DNA of 64,000 nt from Perlucidibaca sp. (GTDB lineage Bacteria; Pseudomonadota; Gammaproteobacteria; Pseudomonadales; Moraxellaceae), in assembly GCA_023265995.1 (NCBI GenBank), contig JAHFSA010000001.1, forward strand, positions 1 to 64,000, given 5' to 3'. Below the pieces are notes generated by a model. That model saw nothing but the letters and a program-made list of their open reading frames with translations. It did not search any database and was not told where the DNA came from. Of the stretch, positions 11,225 to 20,876 are shown one piece after another. The position numbers and the translations under genes are program-made. The stretch's first letter is position 1, and every line of letters starts with the position of its first letter.

Positions 11225-11746
11225 ATGACACGCCGCAAGCTTCTCGCCCGTGCCCTCGCCGGCCTGGCCCTGCCCGGCCTGCTGCCGCTGCTGGTCGCCT
11301 GCACGCCGCGCCAGGTCATGACCGGGCCGCTGGGCAGCCTGCGCCAGCCGGCCGGACACTGGCGACCGCTGCTCGCCGAGGATGCCTTCAACGTGCTTTT
11401 CCGCGAAGACACCGAGTCGCCGTTCTCCAGCAGCCTCAACTACGAAAAAGGACACGGCACCTATCTCTGCACCGCCTGCCGGCAGCCGCTGTTCAGCAGC
11501 GCCAGCAAGTACGACAGCGGCACCGGCTGGCCGAGCTTCTGGCAGGCCCTGCCGGACGCCATCGGCATCCGCGAGGATCGCAGCGACTACATGGTCCGCA
11601 CCGAATACCACTGTGCCCGCTGCGGCGGCCATCAGGGCCATGTCTTCGATGACGGTCCGCCACCGACCGGGCAGCGCTACTGCAACAACGGCGTGGCCCT
11701 GAGCTTCGTGGCCGTCGGCGAAGCCTTGCCGGCGCTGCGTCAATAA
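11225..11746 (+). CDS. msrB: Exported lipoprotein methionine-R-sulfoxide reductase
   Basis: A 173-residue MsrB that reduces methionine-R-sulfoxide in proteins. The start at 11225 has GGAG 8 bases upstream. The N-terminus has a twin-arginine (TRRK), a hydrophobic stretch and a lipobox ending at Cys26 (LLVAC), so it is predicted to be a membrane-anchored, possibly Tat-exported lipoprotein. The SelR domain shows two zinc CxxC pairs (CTAC and CARC) and the catalytic RYCNNG near the C-terminus. msrA follows 26 bp downstream on the same strand, so the pair probably forms a periplasmic methionine-repair operon. Confidence 0.93.
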   Translation: MTRRKLLARALAGLALPGLLPLLVACTPRQVMTGPLGSLRQPAGHWRPLLAEDAFNVLFREDTESPFSSSLNYEKGHGTYLCTACRQPLFSSASKYDSGTGWPSFWQALPDAIGIREDRSDYMVRTEYHCARCGGHQGHVFDDGPPPTGQRYCNNGVALSFVAVGEALPALRQ

Positions 11747-11772
11747 GCTGCATCAATAATCAGGAGACCGTC

Positions 11773-12363
11773 ATGACCATGCGCTCACCACGACTCGCCG
11801 CCTGCCTGCTGATGCTGCTGCCCTGGCAGGCCGCGCGGGCGGAAATCGCTGTCGCCACCTTTGCCGGCGGCTGCTTCTGGAGCACCGAATCCGATTTCGA
11901 GCATCTGCCGGGCGTGGTCTCGGCGGTTTCCGGCTATACCGGCGGCACCTACGCCAACCCGACCTATGTCCAGGTGGCCGGTGGCGCCACCGGGCATCTG
12001 GAAGCGGTCGAGGTGCGCTATGACACCACGCGGACCAGCTACCAGGCCCTGCTCGATCATTTCTGGCGCAATCACGACTACACCGACGCCCGCGGCCAGT
12101 TCTGCGACCGTGGCTCGTCCTACGGCACCGCCATCTTCACGCACGACGCGGCGCAGGCAGCAGCAGCCACGGCCAGCCTGAAGGCCTTGCAGCGGCATGT
12201 GCGCGAACGCGTCGTGACACGTGTGCTGCCGGCCGGACCGTTCTATGTCGCCGAGGCCTACCACCAGGATTTCGCCGCCCGCAACAGCTTCCGCTACAAG
12301 CTCTACCGCCTCGGCTGCGGCCGCGATGCCCGTCTGCTCGAATTGCGCGGCCAGCTGCGCTGA
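11773..12363 (+). CDS. msrA: Exported methionine-S-sulfoxide reductase
   Basis: A 196-residue MsrA reducing methionine-S-sulfoxide. A Sec signal peptide (residues 1-23, ending AARA) precedes the domain. The catalytic motif is GGCFWS with Cys34. The substrate loop reads HDYTDARGQFCDRGSSYGT and so belongs to the QFCDRG subtype rather than the GNRQGND type. AYHQDF near the C-terminus is conserved. An AGGAG site lies just upstream, and the msrB stop is 26 bp before the start. The protein should work in the periplasm with MsrB. Confidence 0.93.
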   Translation: MTMRSPRLAACLLMLLPWQAARAEIAVATFAGGCFWSTESDFEHLPGVVSAVSGYTGGTYANPTYVQVAGGATGHLEAVEVRYDTTRTSYQALLDHFWRNHDYTDARGQFCDRGSSYGTAIFTHDAAQAAAATASLKALQRHVRERVVTRVLPAGPFYVAEAYHQDFAARNSFRYKLYRLGCGRDARLLELRGQLR

Positions 12364-12432
12364 CAGCCGCCATGTCGCCGTCCGTGCAGGCCGTCGGCGG
12401 CTGTCATGAAAGCGTGAAGGCTTTGTGGCAGC

Positions 12433-13365
12433 ATGCCGATTCCGACTCCGCTGACCGGATATCTGTCCATGTCGCTGCTGAAACGCCTGCTCGGCCTGCA
12501 ACTCGCAACACCGCTGCCTTACCGGGAACTGCCTCCACCGGACAATCAGGCGGCGGATGCTCCCCTGCTCGACATCCAGTATCTGGGCACGGCCGGCTTC
12601 GTGATCCGCAACCATGAGCGCACGCTGGTGCTCGACCCCTACGTCACCCGCCCCGGCCTGCTGACCTCGCTGACGCAGCCGCTGCAGCCCGATGCCGAGC
12701 TGATCCGCCGCCTCATTCCGCATGCCGATGACGTGCTCATAGGCCATGCCCATCACGATCACATCCTCGACGGCCCCGACCTCTGCAAGCAGACCGGGGC
12801 GCGCCTGATCGGTTCGCACGCGACCTTCCAGGTCGGTCTCGCCGCCGGTCTGGCGCCGGAGCAGATGGTGGCCACCGACGGCCGCGAGAACATCGTGTCC
12901 GGGGCATGGACGGTGCGCGGCCTGCCCTCGCGCCACGGCAAGATCTTCGGCCGCATCCCGTTTCCCGGCGACCTCACCGAGCCGCCGCCCTGGCCGCCGC
13001 GCATGTCCGACCTGCGCCACGGCCTGGTGCTGAACTGGCTGGTGGATACCGGCACGCTCAAGGTCATGCACATAGATTCCGCCGACTTCATTGACGAGGA
13101 ACTGGCCGAGCATCGCTGCGACGTGCTCTGCCTCTGTGCCATCGGCCGCCAGGCGCGACCGGACTATGTCCGCGACGTGATTCGTCACCTCAAGCCGAAG
13201 TGGGTCATCCCCTGCCACTGGGACACCATGATCACGCCGGTGGAGGCCGAGCCGGACCTGCTGCCGGGTGTCGATCTGCCCGGCTTCATCGCCGAAATCG
13301 AGGCCGAAGGCGTGATACCTTTGTTGACCCCGATACTGGGCCGCCAGCGGTTTCCGTGCCGGTAG
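12433..13365 (+). CDS. Metallo-beta-lactamase-fold hydrolase (UlaG/NAPE-PLD-like)
   Basis: A 310-residue metal-dependent hydrolase of the beta-lactamase_2 group. The metal motif is GHAHHDH (H-x-H-x-D-H), preceded by IQYLGTAGFVIRN and LVLDPYVTRPG. Later ligand-bearing segments are MHIDSADF and IPCHWDTM. The family includes lactonases and phospholipase-D-like enzymes; the substrate here is unknown. The start is uncertain: ATG at 12433 gives the listed protein, and ATG at 12469 (MSLLKRLLG) is the alternative. It stands between msrA and the aminotransferase gene, with 69- and 67-bp gaps. Confidence 0.85.
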   Translation: MPIPTPLTGYLSMSLLKRLLGLQLATPLPYRELPPPDNQAADAPLLDIQYLGTAGFVIRNHERTLVLDPYVTRPGLLTSLTQPLQPDAELIRRLIPHADDVLIGHAHHDHILDGPDLCKQTGARLIGSHATFQVGLAAGLAPEQMVATDGRENIVSGAWTVRGLPSRHGKIFGRIPFPGDLTEPPPWPPRMSDLRHGLVLNWLVDTGTLKVMHIDSADFIDEELAEHRCDVLCLCAIGRQARPDYVRDVIRHLKPKWVIPCHWDTMITPVEAEPDLLPGVDLPGFIAEIEAEGVIPLLTPILGRQRFPCR

Positions 13366-13432
13366 CATTCCGGTAGAATGCCGCCGTTTTTGCCCCCAGC
13401 CTGACCGTGCCCGCCGGCACGAGGAGTCATCC

Positions 13433-14617
13433 GTGGATATCCAGCTCTCGCAACGCGTCCTCAGCATCAAGCCCTCTCCCACCCTGGCCGTCACCAAGAA
13501 GGCCGCCGAGCTGAAGGCTGCCGGCAAGGACATCATCGGCCTCGGCGCCGGCGAGCCGGATTTCGATACCCCGGAGCACGTCAAGGCTGCCGCCGTTGCC
13601 GCCATCGGCAAGGGCTTCACCAAGTACACCGCGGTCGACGGCACCCCGGGCCTGAAGCAGGCCATCATCGCCAAGTTCAAGCGCGATCAGGGTCTCGACT
13701 ACGCCGCCAACCAGATTCTCGTGTCCTGCGGCGGCAAGCAGAGCTTCTTCAACCTGTCGCTGGCGCTGCTCAACAAGGGCGATGAAGTCATCATCCCGGC
13801 ACCGTTCTGGGTCTCCTACCCGGACATGGTGATCATTGCCGACGGCACCCCGGTGATCGTCGAGTGCCCGCAGTCGCAGGGCTACAAGATCACCGCCGCC
13901 CAGCTCGAAGCCGCCATCACACCGAAGACGCGCCTGCTGGTGCTGAACTCGCCGTCGAACCCGACCGGCATGGTCTACTCCAAGGCTGAGCTGCTGGCCC
14001 TGGTCGAGGTGCTGCGCAAGCATCCGCACGTCATGATCGCCACCGATGACATGTACGAGCACATCATCTGGACCGCCGAGAAGTACGAGAACATCGTCAC
14101 TGTCGCGCCGGACCTGTACGACCGCACCATCGTGCTCAACGGCGTGTCCAAGGCCTATGCCATGACCGGCTGGCGCATCGGCTACTGCGCCGGCCCGCAG
14201 AAGCTCATCGCCGCCATGACCAATGTGCAGTCGCAGTCGACCTCGAACCCGACCTCAATCTCGCAGGTCGCCGCCGAAGCCGCGCTGAACGGTCCGCAGG
14301 AAGTGCTGGTGCCCATGGTCAAGGCCTTCAAGGAGCGTCATGACTATGTCGTGGCCACCCTGAACACCATCGAAGGCGTGTCCTGCTCGCCGGCCGATGG
14401 CGCCTTCTACGCCTTCGCCAACGTCGAGGGCGCGATCGCCAAGCTCGGCCTGAAGAATGACCTGGAGTTCTCCGAATACCTGCTCAACACCGTCGGCGTC
14501 GCCGTTGTGCCGGGTTCGGCCTTCGGTCTCGACGGTCACATGCGCATTTCCTACGCAACTTCCCCGAAGGTGCTGGAAGATGCGCTGGCGCGCATCAAGA
14601 AGGCCATCGAAGGTTGA
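13433..14617 (+). CDS. aspC: Aspartate-type class I aminotransferase
   Basis: A 394-residue PLP enzyme of the AspAT Ib subgroup, which transfers the amino group between aspartate and 2-oxoglutarate. Hallmarks are GAGEPDFDTP (39-48), NSPSNPTG (172-179), the PLP lysine Lys240 in NGVSKAYAMTGWRIGY, and a C-terminal arginine in MRISYA. GTG at 13433 is the start, with GAGGAG 6 bases upstream. It is followed by a strong terminator and then tRNA-Asn, a suggestive but probably incidental neighbour. Close relatives can also accept prephenate or aromatic substrates. Confidence 0.9.
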   Translation: MDIQLSQRVLSIKPSPTLAVTKKAAELKAAGKDIIGLGAGEPDFDTPEHVKAAAVAAIGKGFTKYTAVDGTPGLKQAIIAKFKRDQGLDYAANQILVSCGGKQSFFNLSLALLNKGDEVIIPAPFWVSYPDMVIIADGTPVIVECPQSQGYKITAAQLEAAITPKTRLLVLNSPSNPTGMVYSKAELLALVEVLRKHPHVMIATDDMYEHIIWTAEKYENIVTVAPDLYDRTIVLNGVSKAYAMTGWRIGYCAGPQKLIAAMTNVQSQSTSNPTSISQVAAEAALNGPQEVLVPMVKAFKERHDYVVATLNTIEGVSCSPADGAFYAFANVEGAIAKLGLKNDLEFSEYLLNTVGVAVVPGSAFGLDGHMRISYATSPKVLEDALARIKKAIEG

Positions 14618-14676
14618 TGCCGGGCTGATTCGCGGCCACTGCCGGGCGGAAACCGCTCGGCTTTTGCACAACAGAG

Positions 14677-14714
14677 AAGCCGTCTGCTCCCGCCCGGGAA
14701 CAGACGGCTTTTTT
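14677..14714 (+). terminator. Terminator of the aminotransferase gene
   Basis: A 10-bp perfect stem (14677-14686 with 14701-14710) ends in a T-run to 14714, 60 bp after the stop codon. Confidence 0.88.
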
Positions 14715-14782
14715 ATGAGCAGATGAGCGTCCGGCAGCTTGACCGACCCTGCCCTCCTCTCTATCATTCGCGCCCACGACAT

Positions 14783-14858
14783 TCCCCGATAGCTCAGTCG
14801 GTAGAGCAACGGACTGTTAATCCGTGGGTCACTGGTTCGAGTCCAGTTCGGGGAGCCA
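14783..14858 (+). tRNA. tRNA-Asn, anticodon GUU
   Basis: A 76-nt cloverleaf with encoded CCA. The acceptor arm is 14783-14789 paired with 14848-14854, the anticodon GTT is at 14816-14818 in the loop CTGTTAA, and the T-arm is GGTTCGAGTCC. The discriminator is G14855 and CCA is 14856-14858. The sequence closely resembles Escherichia coli tRNA-Asn. Confidence 0.98.
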
Positions 14859-14870
14859 CATTTAACAAGC

Positions 14871-14907
14871 AAAAAGCCGGTCAGGCCTCCTGACCGGCTT
14901 TTTGTTT
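14871..14907. terminator. Terminator after tRNA-Asn, bidirectional
   Basis: A 15-bp stem starting with AAAAAGCCGG and ending CCGGCTTTTT surrounds a 3-nt loop and continues into further Ts. The flanking A- and T-runs let it serve both the tRNA and the converging hydrolase gene. Confidence 0.88.
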
Positions 14908-14979
14908 TTCAGGGCCGGCGTTTCCGGACCCTGCCCCGACCGCAGGCATGCGGCCGTGCGCCTCACCCGGTCAGATGTC

Positions 14980-15783
14980 TCAGACACCCGCATGTATGCG
15001 CAGGATATGCTCGCGCACCAGCGCTGCCGTGGCCGCCGACTGCTCGAACGGGAACATGTGCGCGCCCGGCGTCTCCAGCAAGGGCACGCCCTGGGTGGCG
15101 GCGAGCCTGTGCATGGTGCCGCGCGTCTTGAATTCGCTGGTTTCGCCCGTGATCAGCACACGCGGGATACTCAGCTGACGGCGGTAGCGCCAGGTATCCG
15201 ACGGCGTATTGCGGAAAACCTCGACTTCGCGTGCCGCCTCGTAGGTCAGGCGCACGCCCTCGTCGCAGTCGCTGAGCCCGTGGCGCAGATAATCCTCGAA
15301 GCACTCGTCCTCGAAGTTGCGGAACAGCCCCTTGTTGCGCAAGGTCGCGCGCGCCTCGTCACGGCTCGGCCAGACCTCGCGCCGCCCGAGACTGCGCCCG
15401 GCCGGGGTGATGTCATCTATGCGGCCGATGAGCTTGTACCAGCCCATCACCATCGCCCTGGCGGGATTGATGTAGGCAGGGTCCATCAGGATCAGGCCCC
15501 GGAACAGGTCAGGCTGACGATAGGCCGCCATGAACGAGGTCATGCCGCCCAGCGAATGTCCGAGGCCGATCACCGGGCGACCGTCGCTCTGGCGACGCAC
15601 GGATTCGGCAACCTCGTCGGCCAGGCGATGCCAGTTGCCGGCAATCGGAAAGCGCGGGTCATGACCCAGCCTGGGGATCATGATGATGTCGATGTCATCG
15701 CCCAGGGCCTTGAAGAAGCGCTGGTAGCAGGCGCCGGGAAAGCCGGTGGCGTGGGCGAAATGCACCAGGGGACGGGAAGACAT
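14980..15783 (-). CDS. Alpha/beta hydrolase
   Basis: A 267-residue soluble alpha/beta hydrolase. The nucleophile elbow is GHSLGG with Ser77, and the oxyanion segment is HFAHATGFPG near the N-terminus. A late GAHMFPFEQ supplies the likely catalytic histidine. ATG at 15783 is chosen because GGAG lies 6 bases upstream; an in-frame ATG at 15795 overlaps that site. It is transcribed divergently from the patatin gene. The substrate is unknown; esters or acyl-thioesters are plausible given the lipid-related surroundings. Confidence 0.85.
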   Translation of the reverse strand: MSSRPLVHFAHATGFPGACYQRFFKALGDDIDIIMIPRLGHDPRFPIAGNWHRLADEVAESVRRQSDGRPVIGLGHSLGGMTSFMAAYRQPDLFRGLILMDPAYINPARAMVMGWYKLIGRIDDITPAGRSLGRREVWPSRDEARATLRNKGLFRNFEDECFEDYLRHGLSDCDEGVRLTYEAAREVEVFRNTPSDTWRYRRQLSIPRVLITGETSEFKTRGTMHRLAATQGVPLLETPGAHMFPFEQSAATAALVREHILRIHAGV

Positions 15784-15988
15784 GCCGGACTCCATGAAGG
15801 TCTGGCCTTCTGTTTACTGAATCCGTCACCCGTTGACCATGACCACGGCGCCCAGCTGACTGACCAAAACTGACAACGCTGCCCCGGTCATTCATCGCCG
15901 CCGTCATGCTGATGGCACAGGACTTGCTGAAACTCATCGGTCATTACCGACATTCATGCGCTGCCAGCCTGGCAGACAGGAGTCCGTC

Positions 15989-17251
15989 ATGCTTCAGTCC
16001 TCTCCCCGCCCGCCCGCCATGACCGGCCTCGTGCTCACCGCCGGCGGCGCCCGCGGCGCCTATCAGGCCGGCGTCATCAAGCGCATCAGCGAAATTCCGG
16101 CCTTGGCGGGCAAGCCCTCGCCGTTCCAGATCATCACCGGGGCCTCGGCCGGCGCCATCAACGGCGCCGCCATTGCCGGCAACAGTGCCAGCCTGCAGGA
16201 TGGCGCCCGCCTGCTGGTCAAGCTCTGGTCCAATCTGCAGGCGCGCGACGTGTTCCGCACCGACAGCGGCGCGCTGGCGCAGAATGCCGGCCGCCTGATC
16301 CTGGACTTCGCTTTTGGTGGCCTGTTCGGTGCCGGCCGCGTGCAGTCGCTGGTGGATTCGGCGCCGTTGCGCGGCTTTCTCGGCAAGCACTTTGACGACC
16401 TGCTCGACAACATCGGCACCGCCATAGACGAAGGTCACCTCTATGCCTTCGGCGTGACAGCCACCGGCTACCACTCGGGACGCGCCTTCACCTTTGTCCA
16501 GGGGCGGGAAGGCCATCCGCTGTGGAACAAGAGCCGGCGCATGGCCGTGGCGACCCGGCTGAGCCTGGACCACATCCTGGCCTCGGCGGCCATTCCCATC
16601 GTGTTTCCGCCGGTGGCCCTGCACAACGGTCATTCCACGGCCTGGTTCGGCGATGGCGCGCTGCGCCTGACCACGCCGCTGAGCCCGGCCATCCGCCTCG
16701 GCGCCGAACGCCTGCTCGCCATCGGCGTGCGCTGCCAGGAGTCGGCCGACAGTCTGCTGCGCACCGAGCTGTCGACCTCGGAAGACTTCGAGTCCGATCT
16801 GCAGCGACCGCCGCTGTCGCAGATCTGCGGCACGCTGATGAACGCCATCTTCCTTGATCACCTCGATGCCGACCTCGATCACCTCAAGCGCATGAACGAA
16901 TTCGTCGCCGCCTATCAGGACATGGCGGCGCAGTTGCCGGAGCGTCAGCAGCTGGAGCACGAGAACCTGCGTGAGCCCATGCGCAGTGTGCTGCCGCTGG
17001 TGATTTCGCCGTCGGCGGACATCGCCGTCATTGCCAAGACCCTCGCCCACCGCATGCCGCGCAGCGTGCGCTATCTGCTCGACGGCCTCGGCTCGCCGGA
17101 TGCCCAGAGCGCCGACCTGCTCAGCTTCCTGCTCTTCGACTCGGCCTTCACGCGCGAGCTGATCCAGCTCGGCTATCGCGATGCCGCCCAGCGCATCGAC
17201 GAAATCGAGCACTTCCTGGTGTCGGCGGCAGCCACGCGGCAGACATCCTGA
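15989..17251 (+). CDS. Patatin-like phospholipase
   Basis: A 420-residue patatin-family acyl hydrolase. It has the oxyanion motif GGARGAY (19-25), the nucleophile GASAG with Ser53 and the catalytic Asp222 in GDGA, which make the Ser-Asp dyad. ATG at 15989 has AGGAG 6 bases upstream; an in-frame ATG at 15956 lacks one. No signal peptide is visible, so the enzyme is probably cytoplasmic or peripheral, acting on phospholipids or neutral lipids. The C-terminal ~170 residues are a helical extension seen in bacterial patatins. A small exported protein follows 64 bp downstream. Confidence 0.9.
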   Translation: MLQSSPRPPAMTGLVLTAGGARGAYQAGVIKRISEIPALAGKPSPFQIITGASAGAINGAAIAGNSASLQDGARLLVKLWSNLQARDVFRTDSGALAQNAGRLILDFAFGGLFGAGRVQSLVDSAPLRGFLGKHFDDLLDNIGTAIDEGHLYAFGVTATGYHSGRAFTFVQGREGHPLWNKSRRMAVATRLSLDHILASAAIPIVFPPVALHNGHSTAWFGDGALRLTTPLSPAIRLGAERLLAIGVRCQESADSLLRTELSTSEDFESDLQRPPLSQICGTLMNAIFLDHLDADLDHLKRMNEFVAAYQDMAAQLPERQQLEHENLREPMRSVLPLVISPSADIAVIAKTLAHRMPRSVRYLLDGLGSPDAQSADLLSFLLFDSAFTRELIQLGYRDAAQRIDEIEHFLVSAAATRQTS

Positions 17252-17315
17252 CGTATCATGCCGACGAGGCGAGAGCATTGATCCCGCCCGCCGCCATGGC
17301 CCAAGGGAGTCGCCC

Positions 17316-17876
17316 ATGCATCGCAACGTCATCAAGACCGTGCTGCAATCCCTGCTGGCGCTGGCGCTGGTGGCCATGGTCTTCGAGGGCACGCAACGTC
17401 TGCGCCATCAGGATCCGCCCCACCCCGCTCCCGTCGCGGAAGCAACCGACGAGACCGACACGCCGGCCGCTGCCGACCATCATGCAAGCCTGCCGGCCAG
17501 CCCTGCCAAGTCCGGTGGCGGCGGTGACATAGGCTCATGGCGCCCGGATGTAGACCAGGTCATAGACCAGCTCGAAGACATCCTGATCAGCGATATTCCG
17601 CAGCAGCAGATGAACTACACCATGGCCAACCTCGACGCGGTCTATGACACCAAGCTCTATCTGGTGTTCATCGACTACCTCGCCAGCCTGTCGCCCGATC
17701 AGGTCAAGGTCGCGCTCAAGGAACAGCAGGACTGGCTGCTCGCGCGCAAGGAAGAAACCGCCAAGGCCTATGCCGAGAACGAGGATGCCAGCCTGGCCTC
17801 CTACAACGCCGGCGAAACCTACCTGCAGACCACCCGCCAGCGCCTCGACGACCTCGAAAAGAAGCTGCCGCAGTAA
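17316..17876 (+). CDS. Small exported/anchored protein, LprI-like C-terminus (tentative)
   Basis: A 186-residue protein that I do not firmly recognise. ATG at 17316 has GGGAG upstream. One hydrophobic segment (about residues 7-22) acts as a signal anchor. A proline/alanine/histidine-rich, low-complexity linker follows (about 30-70). The C-terminal part is helical (QQDWLLARKEETAKAY, TYLQTTRQRLDDLEKKL) and recalls the DUF1311/LprI lysozyme-inhibitor helix pattern but lacks its cysteines. It sits 64 bp after the patatin gene on the same strand and ends 4 bp before the converging baeR-like gene. Confidence 0.6.
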   Translation: MHRNVIKTVLQSLLALALVAMVFEGTQRLRHQDPPHPAPVAEATDETDTPAAADHHASLPASPAKSGGGGDIGSWRPDVDQVIDQLEDILISDIPQQQMNYTMANLDAVYDTKLYLVFIDYLASLSPDQVKVALKEQQDWLLARKEETAKAYAENEDASLASYNAGETYLQTTRQRLDDLEKKLPQ

Positions 17877-17880
17877 GCGC

Positions 17881-18570
17881 TCACAGCTCCAGCTTGTAAC
17901 CCACGCCATAGATGGAACGGATCAGCTCCTGCTCGGGGCTGGCCTGCTCCAGCTTGCGACGCAGGTTCTTGACGTGGCTGTCGACGGTGCGATCGGTGAC
18001 GATGCGGTGGTCGCTGTAGAGCTTGTCGAGCAGCTGCTCGCGCGAGAACACCCGCCCGGGCGCCGCCACGAAGGTTTTCAGCAGACGGAACTCCACCGGC
18101 GTGAGATCCAGCGGAAGACCATGACAGCGGGCGATATGGCTGCTGTCATCGATGACCAGCACGCCGGCCCCCTCGGGTTGAGCCTCCGGCTGCCGGCGCA
18201 GCCGCCGGCTGACCGCCTTGACGCGAGCCACCACTTCACGCGGACTGTAGGGCTTGCAGATGTAGTCGTCGGCGCCGAGCTCGAGGCCGAGCAGACGATC
18301 GATCTCATCCACCCGCGCCGTCATCATGATCACCGGCAGATCGCTGAAGCTGCGGAGCTCGCGACAGATGTCGAGACCGTCGCGGCCGGGCAGCATGAGA
18401 TCGAGCAGCATGACATCGGGCGCGGCGGCACGCACGGCGGGAATGACCTCGCGACCATCATCCAGCCTGTCGACAGCGTAGCCGGCGGCCTTGAGGTAAT
18501 CCTCCAGCAACGCCGCCAGACGCGGTTCGTCCTCGACCACGAGGACGCGCAGCGGAACCTCACTCGTCAT
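17881..18570 (-). CDS. baeR: BaeR-like response regulator
   Basis: A 229-residue OmpR/PhoB-family regulator. The receiver domain has the acidic pair in VVEDEPRL and phospho-acceptor Asp57 in [11 protein letters not shown]. The C-terminal winged helix shows [13 protein letters not shown] and [17 protein letters not shown]. Long stretches ([20 protein letters not shown]) match my memory of Escherichia coli BaeR, the envelope-stress and drug-efflux regulator. ATG at 18570 overlaps the stop of the sensor gene as ATGA. The mdtABC efflux genes found beside baeSR in enterics are not in this window, so the regulon may differ. Confidence 0.9.
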   Translation of the reverse strand: MTSEVPLRVLVVEDEPRLAALLEDYLKAAGYAVDRLDDGREVIPAVRAAAPDVMLLDLMLPGRDGLDICRELRSFSDLPVIMMTARVDEIDRLLGLELGADDYICKPYSPREVVARVKAVSRRLRRQPEAQPEGAGVLVIDDSSHIARCHGLPLDLTPVEFRLLKTFVAAPGRVFSREQLLDKLYSDHRIVTDRTVDSHVKNLRRKLEQASPEQELIRSIYGVGYKLEL

Positions 18571-19958
18571 GATGCGGCTCCCGGTGACAACGGAAAGGTC
18601 AGCAGCAGGCAGAGACCGCCTAGCGCCGAGGCCTGAGCCGTGATGTCGCCACCATGGGCCGCGACAATGCGCTGGCAGAGCGCGAGGCCGAGACCGGCGC
18701 CGCCGCTGGCGCGATTGCGCGATGACTCGACGCGATAGAAGCGCTCGAACAGGCGCGGCAGCAAAGCCTCCGGAACGCCGGGCGCGGAGTCCGCGAACTC
18801 GACGACCAGGGTCTGCTCCCGGACTCGCGCCGTGATTTGCAGACATCCGCCGGCATCGGTGTAACGCAGGCTGTTCTCGCAGAGATTGGCGAAGAGCTGG
18901 CGCAGACGGCCCTCGTCGCCCTGCATCGGCAAGGGCCGGGCCGGCAGCGTGCAGGTCAGTGTCAGGCCCTGCTGCTGGAAACGCTCGCGGAAGCTGTCGA
19001 CGCTCTGCTGCACGACCTCGCGCAGATCCAGCGGCGTCATGCCATAGGTCAGCGCACCGACATCCGACAGCGCCAGCTCGTAGAGGTCATTGACCAGCTT
19101 GCTGAGCATGCCGACCTCACCCTGCAGGGACTTGATGGCCTCAGGCGTCAGCGGTCGCACGCCATCCTCTATCGCCTCCAGCTCACCGCGCAGCACGGCC
19201 AGCGGCGTGCGCAGCTCATGCGAAACATCGGCCATGAAGTCGCGGCGCTGGCGCTCGGCACTGTCGAGGGCGCGCGCGAGCTGGTTGAAGTCGCCCGCCA
19301 GCCCGCCGATCTCGTCACGGCTGTCGACCTCTATGCGCGTGCTGTAATCACCGGCGGCCAGGCGGCGGGTCGCACGCGCAATGGCCTTGACCGGAGCCAG
19401 GAAGGTGCGCGCCAGCACCATGGCCAGCAATGCCGCCAGCACCAGCACCAGAGCAAGTATGAGCGCATTGGTTTTCAGCAGACGCTCCTGGAAGGCCAGG
19501 CCGGCAGCCGTGGCGGCCTGCTGGAATGGCACCAGGGCCAGCCAGCCGACCGTGCGCCCGGCGACCACGACCGGCCGCAGCAGGGAGTCGCGACCGGCGC
19601 CGGGATTGCCGTTGACCAGTCTGAAGTCGACATCGAGCAATGCCATGCGCAGGGTCAGGCCGGTCAGCTCGGACTCAGGCGGGGCCGGTCGCTGGCTGCG
19701 GTCAGCCGGTCGCGGCGGCCTGACCAGTCCGAACCAGGCGCGGCGATTGTCGCGCAGATGCTCCCAGCCCCCCTGCTCGACATAGGCCCTGGCCAGCACC
19801 GGTTGCAGCTCGTCCAGACGCTGCCTGCCCTGCTCGTTGAGATAGCCCACGAAACCGCGCTTGAAGCTCAGGTGCGCGCCCAGCCCCATGGCTGCCGCCG
19901 CCAGAATGCTGGCCGCCAGAATGGCAATGAAGAGCTTGAAGGTGATGCCCGGCTTCAT
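18567..19958 (-). CDS. baeS: BaeS-like sensor histidine kinase
   Basis: A 463-residue membrane sensor. TM1 is about residues 8-28, a ~135-residue periplasmic domain follows, and TM2 is about 165-188. A HAMP segment precedes the H-box [20 protein letters not shown] with phospho-acceptor His247. The ATP-binding lid shows [13 protein letters not shown]. The start [10 protein letters not shown] and the H-box region closely resemble BaeS as I remember it. A longer open frame to 20030 encodes no plausible extension. It is co-transcribed with baeR. The signal is presumably envelope stress (family inference). Confidence 0.9.
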   Translation of the reverse strand: MKPGITFKLFIAILAASILAAAAMGLGAHLSFKRGFVGYLNEQGRQRLDELQPVLARAYVEQGGWEHLRDNRRAWFGLVRPPRPADRSQRPAPPESELTGLTLRMALLDVDFRLVNGNPGAGRDSLLRPVVVAGRTVGWLALVPFQQAATAAGLAFQERLLKTNALILALVLVLAALLAMVLARTFLAPVKAIARATRRLAAGDYSTRIEVDSRDEIGGLAGDFNQLARALDSAERQRRDFMADVSHELRTPLAVLRGELEAIEDGVRPLTPEAIKSLQGEVGMLSKLVNDLYELALSDVGALTYGMTPLDLREVVQQSVDSFRERFQQQGLTLTCTLPARPLPMQGDEGRLRQLFANLCENSLRYTDAGGCLQITARVREQTLVVEFADSAPGVPEALLPRLFERFYRVESSRNRASGGAGLGLALCQRIVAAHGGDITAQASALGGLCLLLTFPLSPGAAS

Positions 19959-20060
19959 GAATGTGTCCGTCGCGCGCGATGCGCCTATGTAACCCTTGTC
20001 CCGCACGCCCCGGCAAGGCGGCACGGGCAATCTTCACAACTTCTTGCGAATTGCCGGGTG

Positions 20061-20876
20061 TCAGCGGATGACACCGGCACAAGGATCATCGCGACTGACC
20101 GCGGGGATGGTCACGATCTGGTCGTAGCGTCCGTCGGCAGGCAGCACGGGCGCCTCCAGGAAACCTATGCTGCGGCTGCCGGACAGCCAGCGCGGCACAC
20201 CGATGTCGCTGCGTACATGTCCGTTGCCGGCAAGCAGCACGACACCACGCTGGCGATACGGCAGGATGGTCTCGGCCATGACCACATCACGGGCGATCTG
20301 CGCCCTGGCCATGGCCGGCAGCAAGGTCTCCGGCAACTGCCGGCAATGCCCCGTGGCCACCGCCTCCTCCTGGCCTCGCTGCAGGTCCGGCGGAATCGTC
20401 GCCAGCAGCTCGCGCAGCCGGGCATCCGATGCCGGCAGCGCCTGCACACCCTCGCGCACCAGGCGACCGGCATCGGCACGCGACAGATTGGCGGCCAGCA
20501 GCGGCAACCGGTAACGCTGAGCCAGCTCCAGCACCGGCTGGTAAAGACGCCATTGCCAGTCGACACCCTCGCCGCCACCGGCCCGGATCAGGCAGCGCGT
20601 ATCGCTGCCACAATCCTGCTGGGCCTGCGTGAGCGCGGCCTGACGCTCGCGGTCAAACTGCTCGAGCGCGATCGCCGGCCGCCAGCCAGCCTCGACGGAC
20701 TGACGCAGCACCGCCAGACGGCGGGCATGCCCCGAGGCATTGTCATGCACCTCGCCGAGCAGCACGACCTCGCTGCCGGCCAGCACCGGCAACGGCTGCG
20801 GCGGCACCGGCAGATGACTGCAGGCGGCCGGCAGCAGAGCGGCCATCACCAGCAAGGCGCGCGGGCGGCGACGCAT
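20061..20876 (-). CDS. ChaN-like haem-iron-binding lipoprotein
   Basis: A 271-residue lipoprotein with a signal peptide and lipobox ending at Cys19 (LLPAAC). Family hallmarks are the N-terminal LLGEVHDN and IALEQFDRERQ, a helical middle and a C-terminal LLAGNGHVRSDIG. ChaN proteins bind haem as dimers and are often linked to iron uptake. Its start codon overlaps the previous gene's stop as TGATG, so it is coupled to the upstream alpha/beta hydrolase. I see no Fur box in front of the pair. It ends 102 bp before the baeS-like gene on the same strand. Confidence 0.85.
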   Translation of the reverse strand: MRRRPRALLVMAALLPAACSHLPVPPQPLPVLAGSEVVLLGEVHDNASGHARRLAVLRQSVEAGWRPAIALEQFDRERQAALTQAQQDCGSDTRCLIRAGGGEGVDWQWRLYQPVLELAQRYRLPLLAANLSRADAGRLVREGVQALPASDARLRELLATIPPDLQRGQEEAVATGHCRQLPETLLPAMARAQIARDVVMAETILPYRQRGVVLLAGNGHVRSDIGVPRWLSGSRSIGFLEAPVLPADGRYDQIVTIPAVSRDDPCAGVIR

